The notes beneath the pieces were generated by a model that was not told the origin of the DNA, made no database searches, and saw only the letters and a list, made by a program, of their open reading frames with translations. From positions 1 to 22,825 of IMG/VR virus record IMGVR_UViG_3300032278_000123: a stretch of DNA of 22,825 bases; one strand, 5' to 3'. The number at the start of each line of letters is the position of its first letter. Within the stretch, counting starts at the first letter, position 1. The position numbers and the translations under genes were made by a program. Positions 1 to 6,889 of the stretch are shown here, one piece after another. The stretch is from a virus.

Positions 1-118
1 TTAGTTTGTCAATATCACCGCCACTAAAGCCGCTAACTTGACCGCCACCTTTGCCAGCAGGCTCTACACCTCTTTCGTATCGAGAGATATTGTGCCCATA
101 TTTTTGTCGTTTAGCCAT
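1..118 (-). CDS. Partial virion core protein, probable internal virion protein (N-terminus only)
   Basis: Thirty-nine codons are visible from an ATG at 118-116 to the window edge, with no stop, so the gene continues to the left. The start follows a good ribosome site (AAAAGGAT, about 5 nt upstream). The visible peptide begins MAKRQKYGHNISRYERGVEP and then runs into a Gly-rich stretch. No domain can be recognised in so short a piece. By position, directly downstream of a Gp14-like protein, it should be the next ejected core protein (T7 Gp15 or Gp16 equivalent). That assignment comes from gene order only. Confidence 0.55.
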   Translation of the reverse strand, partial: MAKRQKYGHNISRYERGVEPAGKGGGQVSGFSGGDIDKL

Positions 119-128
119 TTTTATCCTT

Positions 129-740
129 TTAATATAGCGTCAATGTTGAGTAAGCACCTTTACTTGTAGTCAATCTTGGAGCCTTGTTAAAATCAGTTAG
201 CTTCCCTGCCTTGGTCATTTCAAGTTCCATCCCAGTCGTTAATATAGTTTGGCCAGCACTCATAATACCTTGCTGAAGAGCTTGTTTGCCCAGTAGACGT
301 TGACGTGTAGCATCTCCCCAAAATCCAAACTTTTCGATGTCAACTTGCATTTGAAGGGCAATAAGATCTTCTTTAACTAGAATATCAGTCTCATCAAAAA
401 TTTCATCCCCTGGCGCGTCAACTCCTGCCATGGCATATTGAGTTGCTTGTCTTCCAATAAGATGACGTCGCTGCCTTCTAATCAATTTGGCTTTTGCATC
501 ACCTTGCTGCTGTACGATAGTTGCGCTCCGCTCAGCCATTTGCGCGTTATACTCACGCATTTCAGCTGCATTAACACCAGCTTGGATTTGTGACATGGCC
601 ATCGCGCCAGTCATGCCCATTACCAAGGTAGTCATATTCATGCCAACTGTCACACCGCCAATTGGGCCCATTAAAGCCATTGCACCTACGCCAACCGCTA
701 CTCCTAACGCTATACCTAAGCCTTCTCCAACACTTGACAT
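129..740 (-). CDS. Internal virion protein, T7 Gp14-like
   Basis: The protein has 203 residues, close to T7 Gp14 (196). Residues 1-60 are Gly/Ala/Met-rich and hydrophobic, suited to membrane insertion, and are followed by a charged helical middle (about 60-160) rich in Gln, Arg and Glu. In T7, Gp14 is ejected from the capsid and forms the outer-membrane part of the DNA ejection channel. Here it lies after the nozzle and Gp13-like genes and before another core protein, as in T7. An AGAAGG ribosome site precedes the ATG. The 1-base gap to the upstream gene stop indicates co-translation. The family call rests on length, composition and order rather than on a diagnostic motif. Confidence 0.7.
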   Translation of the reverse strand: MSSVGEGLGIALGVAVGVGAMALMGPIGGVTVGMNMTTLVMGMTGAMAMSQIQAGVNAAEMREYNAQMAERSATIVQQQGDAKAKLIRRQRRHLIGRQATQYAMAGVDAPGDEIFDETDILVKEDLIALQMQVDIEKFGFWGDATRQRLLGKQALQQGIMSAGQTILTTGMELEMTKAGKLTDFNKAPRLTTSKGAYSTLTLY

Positions 741-741
741 T

Positions 742-1185
742 TTATAAAAACCTTCTCATTAAATAGTAATCTTCTTTATTTGGACCGTATCGTTTAAGTT
801 CTGCCTCTTTTTCAAACCCAAAAAATTCAGCTAATCTTACCGCCTTCTTAAAGTCCTTTATAACATAACAATTGAGACGATGAAACTTAAATTGTTTGGT
901 TATTAAATCTAAGTAATTTTTTATATCTTTAATACAACGTAGTTTTCTTTTCTTAAATTCAGGGGAAAGAAACATATATGCTTCTCCCACTCCTGTCCAC
1001 AAGGGCATTATCCCACAAATTCCTAAAATTTTTCTATCCTCCCACCAAGAAAAAGTAGCTCCACTTGTTTTCAATGCTCTATGAATATTCTTTAAATTAG
1101 GCCCATAGTTCTCTAAAAGTTTTTTTTCAGGGCCTTCTAATTCTAGCAGATCAAAATGCCATTCTTGATATGGGACTACTATCAT
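742..1185 (-). CDS. GNAT-fold protein, T7 Gp13-like
   Basis: The 147-residue protein is close in size to T7 Gp13 (138). It has a GNAT-like layout: a central strand pair around residues 43-63 (SWWEDRKILGICGIMPLW), a strand-helix segment with YMFLSPEFKK (70-79), a later strand HRLNCYVIKDFKKAV (102-116) and the closing AEFFGFEKE turn (119-127) typical of N-acyltransferases. T7 Gp13 is needed for virion assembly and is lost from the mature particle; whether these phage GNATs acetylate anything is unsettled. The start overlaps the stop of the tail nozzle gene as TGATG, which implies translational coupling. An acetyltransferase that modifies a virion or host protein is the alternative. Confidence 0.72.
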   Translation of the reverse strand: MIVVPYQEWHFDLLELEGPEKKLLENYGPNLKNIHRALKTSGATFSWWEDRKILGICGIMPLWTGVGEAYMFLSPEFKKRKLRCIKDIKNYLDLITKQFKFHRLNCYVIKDFKKAVRLAEFFGFEKEAELKRYGPNKEDYYLMRRFL

Positions 1186-3539
1186 CAGTCATATGTGGAC
1201 ATTTGAATTAAAAGAGCTGAAATCGTACACGGCTGTACCGTATCAGACTTTACATATAGCTTATTTTCTGTTGTATAGGCTGAAGGCATTAAAAATTCAA
1301 AGTCTCCAGTTTTCGGGGTCGTCACAGCCATCGTACTTGTTGTCGTCCTAAATGGTACGACATTTACACTTGTAGAAGCTGGTCCTGCCTTTAAACCGAC
1401 TGTCTCATAAACTCTAAAGATTACCTTATCAATCCTGCCTCGTTTACCTTGCGTCGTGCCATATTGGCTTTTTGGCTCCAGGCTAACTGTTTCAAGTTCA
1501 GCATCATAACCTAAACCGACATGACACTTAGTTGTTGCATTTGTTAAAGTAATGGCTCCTGAAGAGACGACCTTATCAGACTCTACAGCACCATTATTTA
1601 ATACCTTTACTGTTTGACCCTCAAGGTGATCTAGACCACTTAAACTAGTTGCAGAACTCCCTGAATAAGTTAATCCAGAATCTACAAAGAAGGCATCCTC
1701 AGCTACATGACCATCATCTTCACGATATTCTTCTTCCATAAACTCTACATATTGCTTTGTTGCGCCATTAATTGTTCTTTGCACAATCATATATAATGTA
1801 TCATATAGATCACTAATCCCTGGTGTAATCGCAAGACTTTTAACTTCAGGAATAGTTTCATTAGTCGTAGCAAGTCTAGTTGAATCTGTTGTTGAAAGCT
1901 TAAGAAGCCCTGTGGCGCCATGTGTAGTTTCTGTAACTGTAACTATGGCAGCAGCAGGATTGGCTACTGTAAAATCTGCGTGGGCATTAATCGCTGTATA
2001 AATATTATCAGCAGTTGTGTCATTAGACTCGTTAGGTCGCCACCCTAATGTTTCCGCGGGAGCAGCACCGCTACTAGCCTCTGATGTAAAGATAACCGAA
2101 TCTCCATTTGACTTAGTAACTGTAATCTTTGTACCAACTGTAATATTAGCATAATCTGAAACTGTAATTGTGGCGCTTCCTACACGACCACCTAATTGAT
2201 GTTGATGCCAGGCAGTGGTCTTATGCGCCCTGTTATAGGTCATTCCAAGTAAGAGGCCATCACCACGACGTGCCCATAAGGTCGTATTAGGGTAATTAGC
2301 AAAAGCCAATTCCTTTATTAAGCCATATCCTAGATGCTCAGAAAATAGCATAAGATCTGGCGAGGTATAAGAATCGTAATCTAAGTTATAGGCAAACTCC
2401 CTAACTTTTTTCTGGTTTTTTCCCACAAAGAATATAGCCTTAGAAGCTGGGACAATATTTACGTCAGCTGCACCATCTTTAGTTTCATTGGTAGCTAGCA
2501 CAGTAGATGCTGATAATGCAGTTGTAGCTGAACCAGAACTTAAGTTATAGGTTCCATCTTTGGTCATAATTGCAAGGTATCTACCTCCATAAATTGCGGT
2601 AATCTGATTGACTTGATCTGAGGAGATTGCATATTGAACAGCATCATCATCAGCAACTGTACCGTCTACTTGAGTTGGGGCAAAATTCTCAAAATCTGCA
2701 GTCTTTGAACCAAAGACAGTATTAGGTTGTTCGGTCGTATCTGCAAAAAATAAACGTTCCTCATAAAATGTAACCTTAGATGGATAGGTAGCGCTAGAAG
2801 TTTTATGAAAAGCGCCTAATCGCCAATCTGTAGATGATCCTGTGCCGCCCCATACAGCTTTAGTATCTATTGTCACTACAGTAGCAGAAGTAAAAGCAGT
2901 AATTACTCCCCATCCCCAATTAGAATCTTTAACTCTCAAGGATCTCCCTACGTCAGTAGAAGCAAAGGTACTAGCACTCGCTGTCATCGTTCGGCTTCCA
3001 AGACCTGTTGCTGAAGGAGTCATAGTTGTTGTAGTAGTATTAGTTGGAAGATATGGACCATCTAAAAAAGAAATATCAGTAAGAGTCCAAGTTGTATGCG
3101 CACTACGCGTTAATTTTCTAGGTACATGGTCAGGATGCACAATAAACATTGTATCGGCTGACTGTACATAGTCAATGTCAAAAATTTGAGCTGCGGTATA
3201 AGTAGTAGTCAATTCATAAGCAGTAGTTCCAGAAGAATAGATCTGTCCTTCATCTTTATAAAATCTAATATAATTATGACCAAACTCTAAGATATAAGCT
3301 TGAGTTTTAGAGAATACAAAAGGAATTAACCTAGCTCCTGAATTAGAACCAGTAGAAGTTTTTATTTCTGCGATATGCCGTGTACCTGATCGTTTGACAA
3401 TTCCGCCCGTTGGGATAACGTGAAAATTTTTAATAAGGGATGCAGCATTATAGTACTGCTCTATGTCTACACGACCATTTAGTCTCGGTGTGAGCTCGCC
3501 CGCAGTAAAGTTAGTTTGGATAGGTGATGAATCTGCCAT
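1185..3539 (-). CDS. Tail tubular protein B (nozzle), T7 Gp12-like, with inserted domain
   Basis: The 784-residue protein forms the distal nozzle of the short tail. The N-terminus (NFTAGELTPRLNGRVDIEQYY, residues 9-30, then NFHVIPTGGIVKRSGTRHIA) is typical of the phage nozzle family. Later landmarks are LIPFVFSKTQAYILEFG (71-87), FYEERLFFADT (258-268) and IVQRTINGATKQYVEFME (585-602). T7 Gp12 is 794 aa. Between the conserved AWHQHQLGG (443-451) and VKSLAITPG (566-574) lies a Ser/Thr-rich block of about 115 residues that looks like an inserted beta domain. The gene sits 6 nt after tail tubular protein A, and its stop overlaps the next start. Family identity is secure; the insertion is inferred from memory of other nozzles. 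Confidence 0.9.
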   Translation of the reverse strand: MADSSPIQTNFTAGELTPRLNGRVDIEQYYNAASLIKNFHVIPTGGIVKRSGTRHIAEIKTSTGSNSGARLIPFVFSKTQAYILEFGHNYIRFYKDEGQIYSSGTTAYELTTTYTAAQIFDIDYVQSADTMFIVHPDHVPRKLTRSAHTTWTLTDISFLDGPYLPTNTTTTTMTPSATGLGSRTMTASASTFASTDVGRSLRVKDSNWGWGVITAFTSATVVTIDTKAVWGGTGSSTDWRLGAFHKTSSATYPSKVTFYEERLFFADTTEQPNTVFGSKTADFENFAPTQVDGTVADDDAVQYAISSDQVNQITAIYGGRYLAIMTKDGTYNLSSGSATTALSASTVLATNETKDGAADVNIVPASKAIFFVGKNQKKVREFAYNLDYDSYTSPDLMLFSEHLGYGLIKELAFANYPNTTLWARRGDGLLLGMTYNRAHKTTAWHQHQLGGRVGSATITVSDYANITVGTKITVTKSNGDSVIFTSEASSGAAPAETLGWRPNESNDTTADNIYTAINAHADFTVANPAAAIVTVTETTHGATGLLKLSTTDSTRLATTNETIPEVKSLAITPGISDLYDTLYMIVQRTINGATKQYVEFMEEEYREDDGHVAEDAFFVDSGLTYSGSSATSLSGLDHLEGQTVKVLNNGAVESDKVVSSGAITLTNATTKCHVGLGYDAELETVSLEPKSQYGTTQGKRGRIDKVIFRVYETVGLKAGPASTSVNVVPFRTTTSTMAVTTPKTGDFEFLMPSAYTTENKLYVKSDTVQPCTISALLIQMSTYD

Positions 3540-3545
3540 GTCATT

Positions 3546-4151
3546 TTACGTGGTGTACTTATTCCACCTATAATCGCTTAAGTTAGTACCACTAATTCTA
3601 GAGTCAATCCAGAAATCAGCATCAAGACCCTCTGGAGTACCTTCCATCGCGTCTGTACTTCTAGCCATCATCAATTTACTCATATATAATTGAGACATTG
3701 ACTCTAATATTCTTAAGTCTTGTACAAGTGGCATTGTTAAATTTTGAGCTAGCTTAGCTGCAATTGTATCCATTAATAAGGTGTCATACGTACCGACTGC
3801 GGTATTTCTAAAAATGTATGTGCATCTAAAAACACTTGTCTCACTTAAAACCTTATCGCCTTCAATCTTATATTCAATCGTATCATCTTCAGGTCTTACC
3901 AGTCTCAACCAGTCAGCTGGTAACTGAAATTCATATTTAAAATAATATACAGGGGTAGTTGATGTAAGTCCTAGATTTGCTCTTTTAATACACGAGTTCC
4001 AAGGATGCATTCTAAAAACGCAATCCCTAGTATCATCATACATTTCATTTGCAAAACGCGCCGCCTTAGTATCTTCAGTTAATGAAGTAATAAATTCTGC
4101 GCCTAAATATCCTAGGGCTCTGTTAACAATATCTGTTTTTGTTTGTGCCAT
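3546..4151 (-). CDS. Tail tubular protein A (gatekeeper), T7 Gp11-like
   Basis: The 201-residue protein matches T7 Gp11 (196) in length. Family landmarks are the N-terminal KTDIVNRALGYLGAEFI (5-21), the helix TKAARFANEMYDDTRDCVFRMHPWNSC (28-54) and the strand-turn YYFKYEFQLPADWLRLVRP (69-87). Such proteins form a dodecameric ring between portal and nozzle and receive the tail fibres. The gene opens the tail half of the late region directly behind a terminator-like hairpin, so a good share of its transcripts may be read-through. The ribosome site is weak (AAAGAA), possibly because the leader is occupied by that hairpin. Confidence 0.9.
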   Translation of the reverse strand: MAQTKTDIVNRALGYLGAEFITSLTEDTKAARFANEMYDDTRDCVFRMHPWNSCIKRANLGLTSTTPVYYFKYEFQLPADWLRLVRPEDDTIEYKIEGDKVLSETSVFRCTYIFRNTAVGTYDTLLMDTIAAKLAQNLTMPLVQDLRILESMSQLYMSKLMMARSTDAMEGTPEGLDADFWIDSRISGTNLSDYRWNKYTT

Positions 4152-4160
4152 AATTCTTTA

Positions 4161-4199
4161 ATAATAAAAGTAAAGGGGCGCTATTGCTAACCCCCTTAC
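4161..4199 (-). terminator. Rho-independent terminator after the capsid genes
   Basis: On the minus strand, GTAAGGGGG (4199-4191) pairs with CCCCTTTAC (4178-4170) as a 9-bp stem with one G-U pair and a 12-nt loop. TTTTATTATT follows at once. It lies just after the small head protein and before tail tubular protein A, the place that T-phi occupies after T7 gene 10. Confidence 0.7.
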
Positions 4200-4207
4200 A
4201 ATGAGTA

Positions 4208-4699
4208 TTAGTCTACTACATATATAATGTAGCCTACTAGATCGTCGCCGTCCACCATAGCCGTTGGAGATGTAGCTCTGATAACCACTCCACCTTGAGA
4301 TTCAAAAGTGTAAGTTCCACCAGTAGCCTTGATACCAGCTAAAGCACCCTCAAGGGTGAAATAACCAACTGTATCAACGCTCAAACCATCAACCATTCCG
4401 TCTGGATCAGCTGCAACCGCATCGCCGTCTTTGTCAGTATAAGCGTCCCAGCCTAAATCAAGCGTAGCTGAACTAGTTGTCCAGTTACAATAAACTCTTG
4501 ATAAAGATCCAAGCACTTTTACATTTCCTGCAGGCAATGAAAAAAGAGCCACAGATGAACCTGCGTCTCCTGTTCCGTCTTGATCATGTGTAAAGAATGC
4601 AATTCTTAGTCTTCCATGATAGACGTGCGCTGCATTTAATGTAACGGGAGTCGCAGTAGCGTTTGTATACTCGGTAGATTTTTGAGTAGTAACAGCCAT
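4208..4699 (-). CDS. Small putative head or decoration protein
   Basis: The 163-residue protein is rich in Thr, Ala, Gly and Val with alternating strand-like segments, consistent with an all-beta structural protein. It has no membrane segment and no catalytic motif. It starts 12 nt after the capsid gene stop with a strong AGGAGG ribosome site and is followed by the terminator, so it is expressed together with the major capsid protein. I recall similar MAVTT-type small proteins next to capsid genes in marine phages, usually labelled structural or hypothetical. A capsid decoration or head-fibre role is inferred from position and composition and is not demonstrated. Confidence 0.6.
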   Translation of the reverse strand: MAVTTQKSTEYTNATATPVTLNAAHVYHGRLRIAFFTHDQDGTGDAGSSVALFSLPAGNVKVLGSLSRVYCNWTTSSATLDLGWDAYTDKDGDAVAADPDGMVDGLSVDTVGYFTLEGALAGIKATGGTYTFESQGGVVIRATSPTAMVDGDDLVGYIIYVVD

Positions 4700-4711
4700 T
4701 TTAGCCTCCTA

Positions 4712-5599
4712 TTATGCTTCTGAGCACTTAATTTCCAACACTTTGCCCTCTTCCATTCGAGTTGCCCCGAAAGAAGCTGAACAATATACTTGGGTAGAAT
4801 TACGTTTGTCTCGCCTTGGTCCGATATCAGCTGTGATATCTTTACCCATAGCAAGTAACATTCCAGACCTAGCCCATGCGATAACTCGTCGATAACTATT
4901 AGAATCAGTTGCTACTCTTTCAGTCCTAACAAATAGGAAACCCATGAATGAGTTAATCTCACCCTGAACTAAAGCTTTGACTGAATTGTAGTCAGCACTT
5001 GTAACTTCAGTAGTTTGAAGTAAATCATTTACTTGCTGAGCAGTCACTGCACAATATCTTGGATCAGAAGGATCATTTTCCTGTGAGTCCAAGAGACGTT
5101 TAGCTTCTCTAAGTTTTCCAATAGTTAGTCCCGAATTAGTTGCGGAACCTGATTCGACATAATTAACGGCGATAACATCGCCAGATGGGTGAGTTACTGA
5201 TGTACTTCCGGTCTTACCTGAATAAGCAGTACCAAAAGCGTTCTCAATAATCACGTCATCCATTTTTCGGCCAAGGGCCCAAGCGGCATTTTGTGCGTAA
5301 GGACTAGATGGGTCGATAAGAAGTCGAATCCTATCCGTTCTATCAATCATATCCGCCCAGTCAAAATCCCTCAATGAGACTTGTCGTCTGTCATGAGGAG
5401 TTGAGATGAGTGGAGTATCACTGTGACGGCTAGTAACTTCTACCGCGTCAACTGATCCTATACGATCATAATATTCAAACTCTGCATTTTGTGTTTCCAT
5501 TCGTACAAAGGGTCGTAGTCTTGAACCTTTTTGTTGTAGAAGATGTTCTACATTAGCACGATACTGGTTCACAAATGCTGTCGTTATATTTATAGACAT
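4712..5599 (-). CDS. Major capsid protein
   Basis: The 295-residue shell protein starts MSINITTAFVNQYRANVEHL and has the features of a podovirus capsid family: RPFVRMETQNAEFEYYDRIG (29-48), then DTPLISTPHDRRQVSLRDFDW (61-81), DMIDRTDRIRLLIDPSSPYAQ (83-103) and IGPRRDKRNSTQVYCSASFGATRME near the C-terminus. It lies directly after the scaffold gene and before the small head protein, the normal T7-like order. The ATG has GGAGG about 10 nt upstream. No second in-frame or frameshifted capsid form is evident. Highly expressed late genes are expected here, and the terminator after the next gene fits that. Confidence 0.9.
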   Translation of the reverse strand: MSINITTAFVNQYRANVEHLLQQKGSRLRPFVRMETQNAEFEYYDRIGSVDAVEVTSRHSDTPLISTPHDRRQVSLRDFDWADMIDRTDRIRLLIDPSSPYAQNAAWALGRKMDDVIIENAFGTAYSGKTGSTSVTHPSGDVIAVNYVESGSATNSGLTIGKLREAKRLLDSQENDPSDPRYCAVTAQQVNDLLQTTEVTSADYNSVKALVQGEINSFMGFLFVRTERVATDSNSYRRVIAWARSGMLLAMGKDITADIGPRRDKRNSTQVYCSASFGATRMEEGKVLEIKCSEA

Positions 5600-5629
5600 A
5601 TTATGTGCCTCCGTTGTGTCGTATTATTA
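5600..5629 (-). promoter_or_regulatory. Capsid ribosome site and T7-promoter-like core
   Basis: On the minus strand the leader of the capsid gene reads TAATACGACACAA (5626-5614), 11 of 13 matches to the recognition half of the T7 RNA polymerase promoter, followed by the GGAGG ribosome site. The TATAGGG initiation half is absent and no other copy was found, so promoter activity is doubtful. Confidence 0.25.
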
Positions 5630-5761
5630 ATATAATTCGTAACTGCTACCCAAGCGGACAATTACTTGCTTGTTTACGTCTATGCCTTCATCGACGGATG
5701 GACCATAAGGTTCCCCATCATCCTCGACTGTATCACTAGTCGAAGAATTCGTAAATAACAA
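5627..5761 (-). CDS. Candidate 44-aa acidic ORF between scaffold and capsid genes
   Basis: The 164-nt gap between scaffold and capsid holds an open frame from a TTG at 5761-5759 to TAA at 5629-5627. The peptide has an acidic middle (DTVEDDGEPYGPSVDEGIDV) and a more regular tail (NKQVIVRLGSSYELY), which reads like real protein. There is no ATG or GTG in frame and no ribosome site before the TTG. The frame is -1 relative to the scaffold stop, so an extension by frameshifting is conceivable, but no canonical slippery heptamer is present. It may be a real small head protein, a decayed gene or chance. Confidence 0.3.
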   Translation of the reverse strand: MLFTNSSTSDTVEDDGEPYGPSVDEGIDVNKQVIVRLGSSYELY

Positions 5762-5763
5762 TT

Positions 5764-6639
5764 TTAAGTTATTGGTGTTTCATCTGGATACGCCATTTTA
5801 AACAGATTATCCATCTTAACTACGGCTGCAGCATGACTCGCATGCTCTGAATCGTGATAAGCCTTCGTAAAGTCTTCATCCCGATTATGTCGAGCAATCT
5901 CTGCTTGAGCTTGGTCAGGAGTCATTACAAATGCTCTATCTGCGCCTGCATCTGATTTACCTTCTGCTAGACCTGATCCAATAGTAGCAAATAATTTTAC
6001 CATCATCGGATTATCACCCATACCAGACACATTAAGCCATTCCTTAAGATTACCATCGCCATAAGTCTCAACCGCGCGTTTTGCCAAGTCTATACGTTCG
6101 TCATATGCCTTACCAAACTCTTTTTTAAGTGAGTCACGCCATTCAGTTCGTTGAGCCTCCAGTGTTTCACCTTGTACTTCAGATTTATTTGCCATATAGC
6201 CATTATAATTATCATATAATGCTTTAGCTTGTGCTGTAGTCAAACCAGCACCATGAGCCATATCTCTATATTCTTTTTCAAAATCATCATCGTACACCAT
6301 TCCTTCAGGAAGGGTAGGTCTTTCACCAAATTTATAATCTTGAGGCGTCGCAGGTCTACCTAAATCATTATAAAATGTACCCCACTCTTCATCAGTGGCT
6401 TCTTTCCCAGGAAGGGCAATTCTGTCCTTCCCAATCATTTTTTGGCCATGCACATAGCTTTTAGCCAAACTTTCGACATCTTTGATGTCAGTTAACGAAG
6501 GATCCAGTTTTAAATCATCGGGTAGAGAACCTTTCCAATCAACAGTTGCTGTTTCAGTAGTTGGTGTATCAGCAATTTCTGTTGTAGGAGCAGTTTCCGA
6601 GCTACCCGTGATTACGGACCCAGTTTCTTCTTCACTCAT
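5764..6639 (-). CDS. Capsid assembly scaffold protein
   Basis: The start is taken at the ATG 6639-6637, which has GGAGGT 8 nt upstream; a longer frame begins 54 nt earlier but lacks a site and would overlap the previous gene much further. The 291-residue product is acidic and low in hydrophobics, with an N-terminal Ser/Thr/Glu-rich disordered stretch, a helical middle (EFGKAYDERIDLAKRAVETYG) and a charged C-terminal helical part containing HNRDEDFTKAYHD, the usual style of podovirus scaffolds. It would direct procapsid assembly and then leave the head. It lies between portal and capsid genes as in T7 (Gp9). Confidence 0.85.
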   Translation of the reverse strand: MSEEETGSVITGSSETAPTTEIADTPTTETATVDWKGSLPDDLKLDPSLTDIKDVESLAKSYVHGQKMIGKDRIALPGKEATDEEWGTFYNDLGRPATPQDYKFGERPTLPEGMVYDDDFEKEYRDMAHGAGLTTAQAKALYDNYNGYMANKSEVQGETLEAQRTEWRDSLKKEFGKAYDERIDLAKRAVETYGDGNLKEWLNVSGMGDNPMMVKLFATIGSGLAEGKSDAGADRAFVMTPDQAQAEIARHNRDEDFTKAYHDSEHASHAAAVVKMDNLFKMAYPDETPIT

Positions 6640-6889
6640 TTGTAACCTCCATATTGAGCATGTTTTTAAAGTCCTCAGGTCGTTTCTCAACAAACTTGAG
6701 GATAGATATTACGATCCGTCTCATTCCTTCGCGATGAGCCGTCTCGTGTGAGTCGCCTGGCACATGCGTAGTGTCAAAGACGAAACCTGTTCTACAAAGA
6801 TGCTCAATCACTAACCGACCATCTTTTGAATCAAATACTTTCTTATATAACTCGTTTAAATGTTCTAGACTAATTCTACTCTGCGGCAT
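6632..6889 (-). CDS. Bbp19-like small phage protein
   Basis: The 85-residue soluble protein has the pattern FDSKDGRLVIEHLCRTGFVF (19-38) followed by HVPGDSHETAHREGMRRIVI (42-61). This resembles the Bbp19-type family found beside portal genes (F.S..G..VL..L, then a central Arg/Gly helix). The function of that family is not established; its constant place in head modules suggests a role in assembly or maturation. The gene overlaps the end of the portal gene by 14 nt and the start of the scaffold gene by 8 nt. It is a translationally nested member of the late operon. Confidence 0.65.
   Translation of the reverse strand: MPQSRISLEHLNELYKKVFDSKDGRLVIEHLCRTGFVFDTTHVPGDSHETAHREGMRRIVISILKFVEKRPEDFKNMLNMEVTNE

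Noticed and set aside
2842-3171. Plus-strand 109-codon frame within the nozzle gene
   Set aside because: It is an antisense shadow of a well-supported structural gene without a ribosome site.
4636-4854. Alternate-frame extension of the capsid, as in T7 Gp10B
   Set aside because: No slippery sequence was found near the capsid end, and the frame is Leu/Lys-rich without structure-like pattern.
6640-6693. Longer N-terminus for the scaffold protein
   Set aside because: It lacks a ribosome site and would overlap the Bbp19-like gene by 62 nt, whereas the ATG at 6639 has GGAGGT at the right distance.
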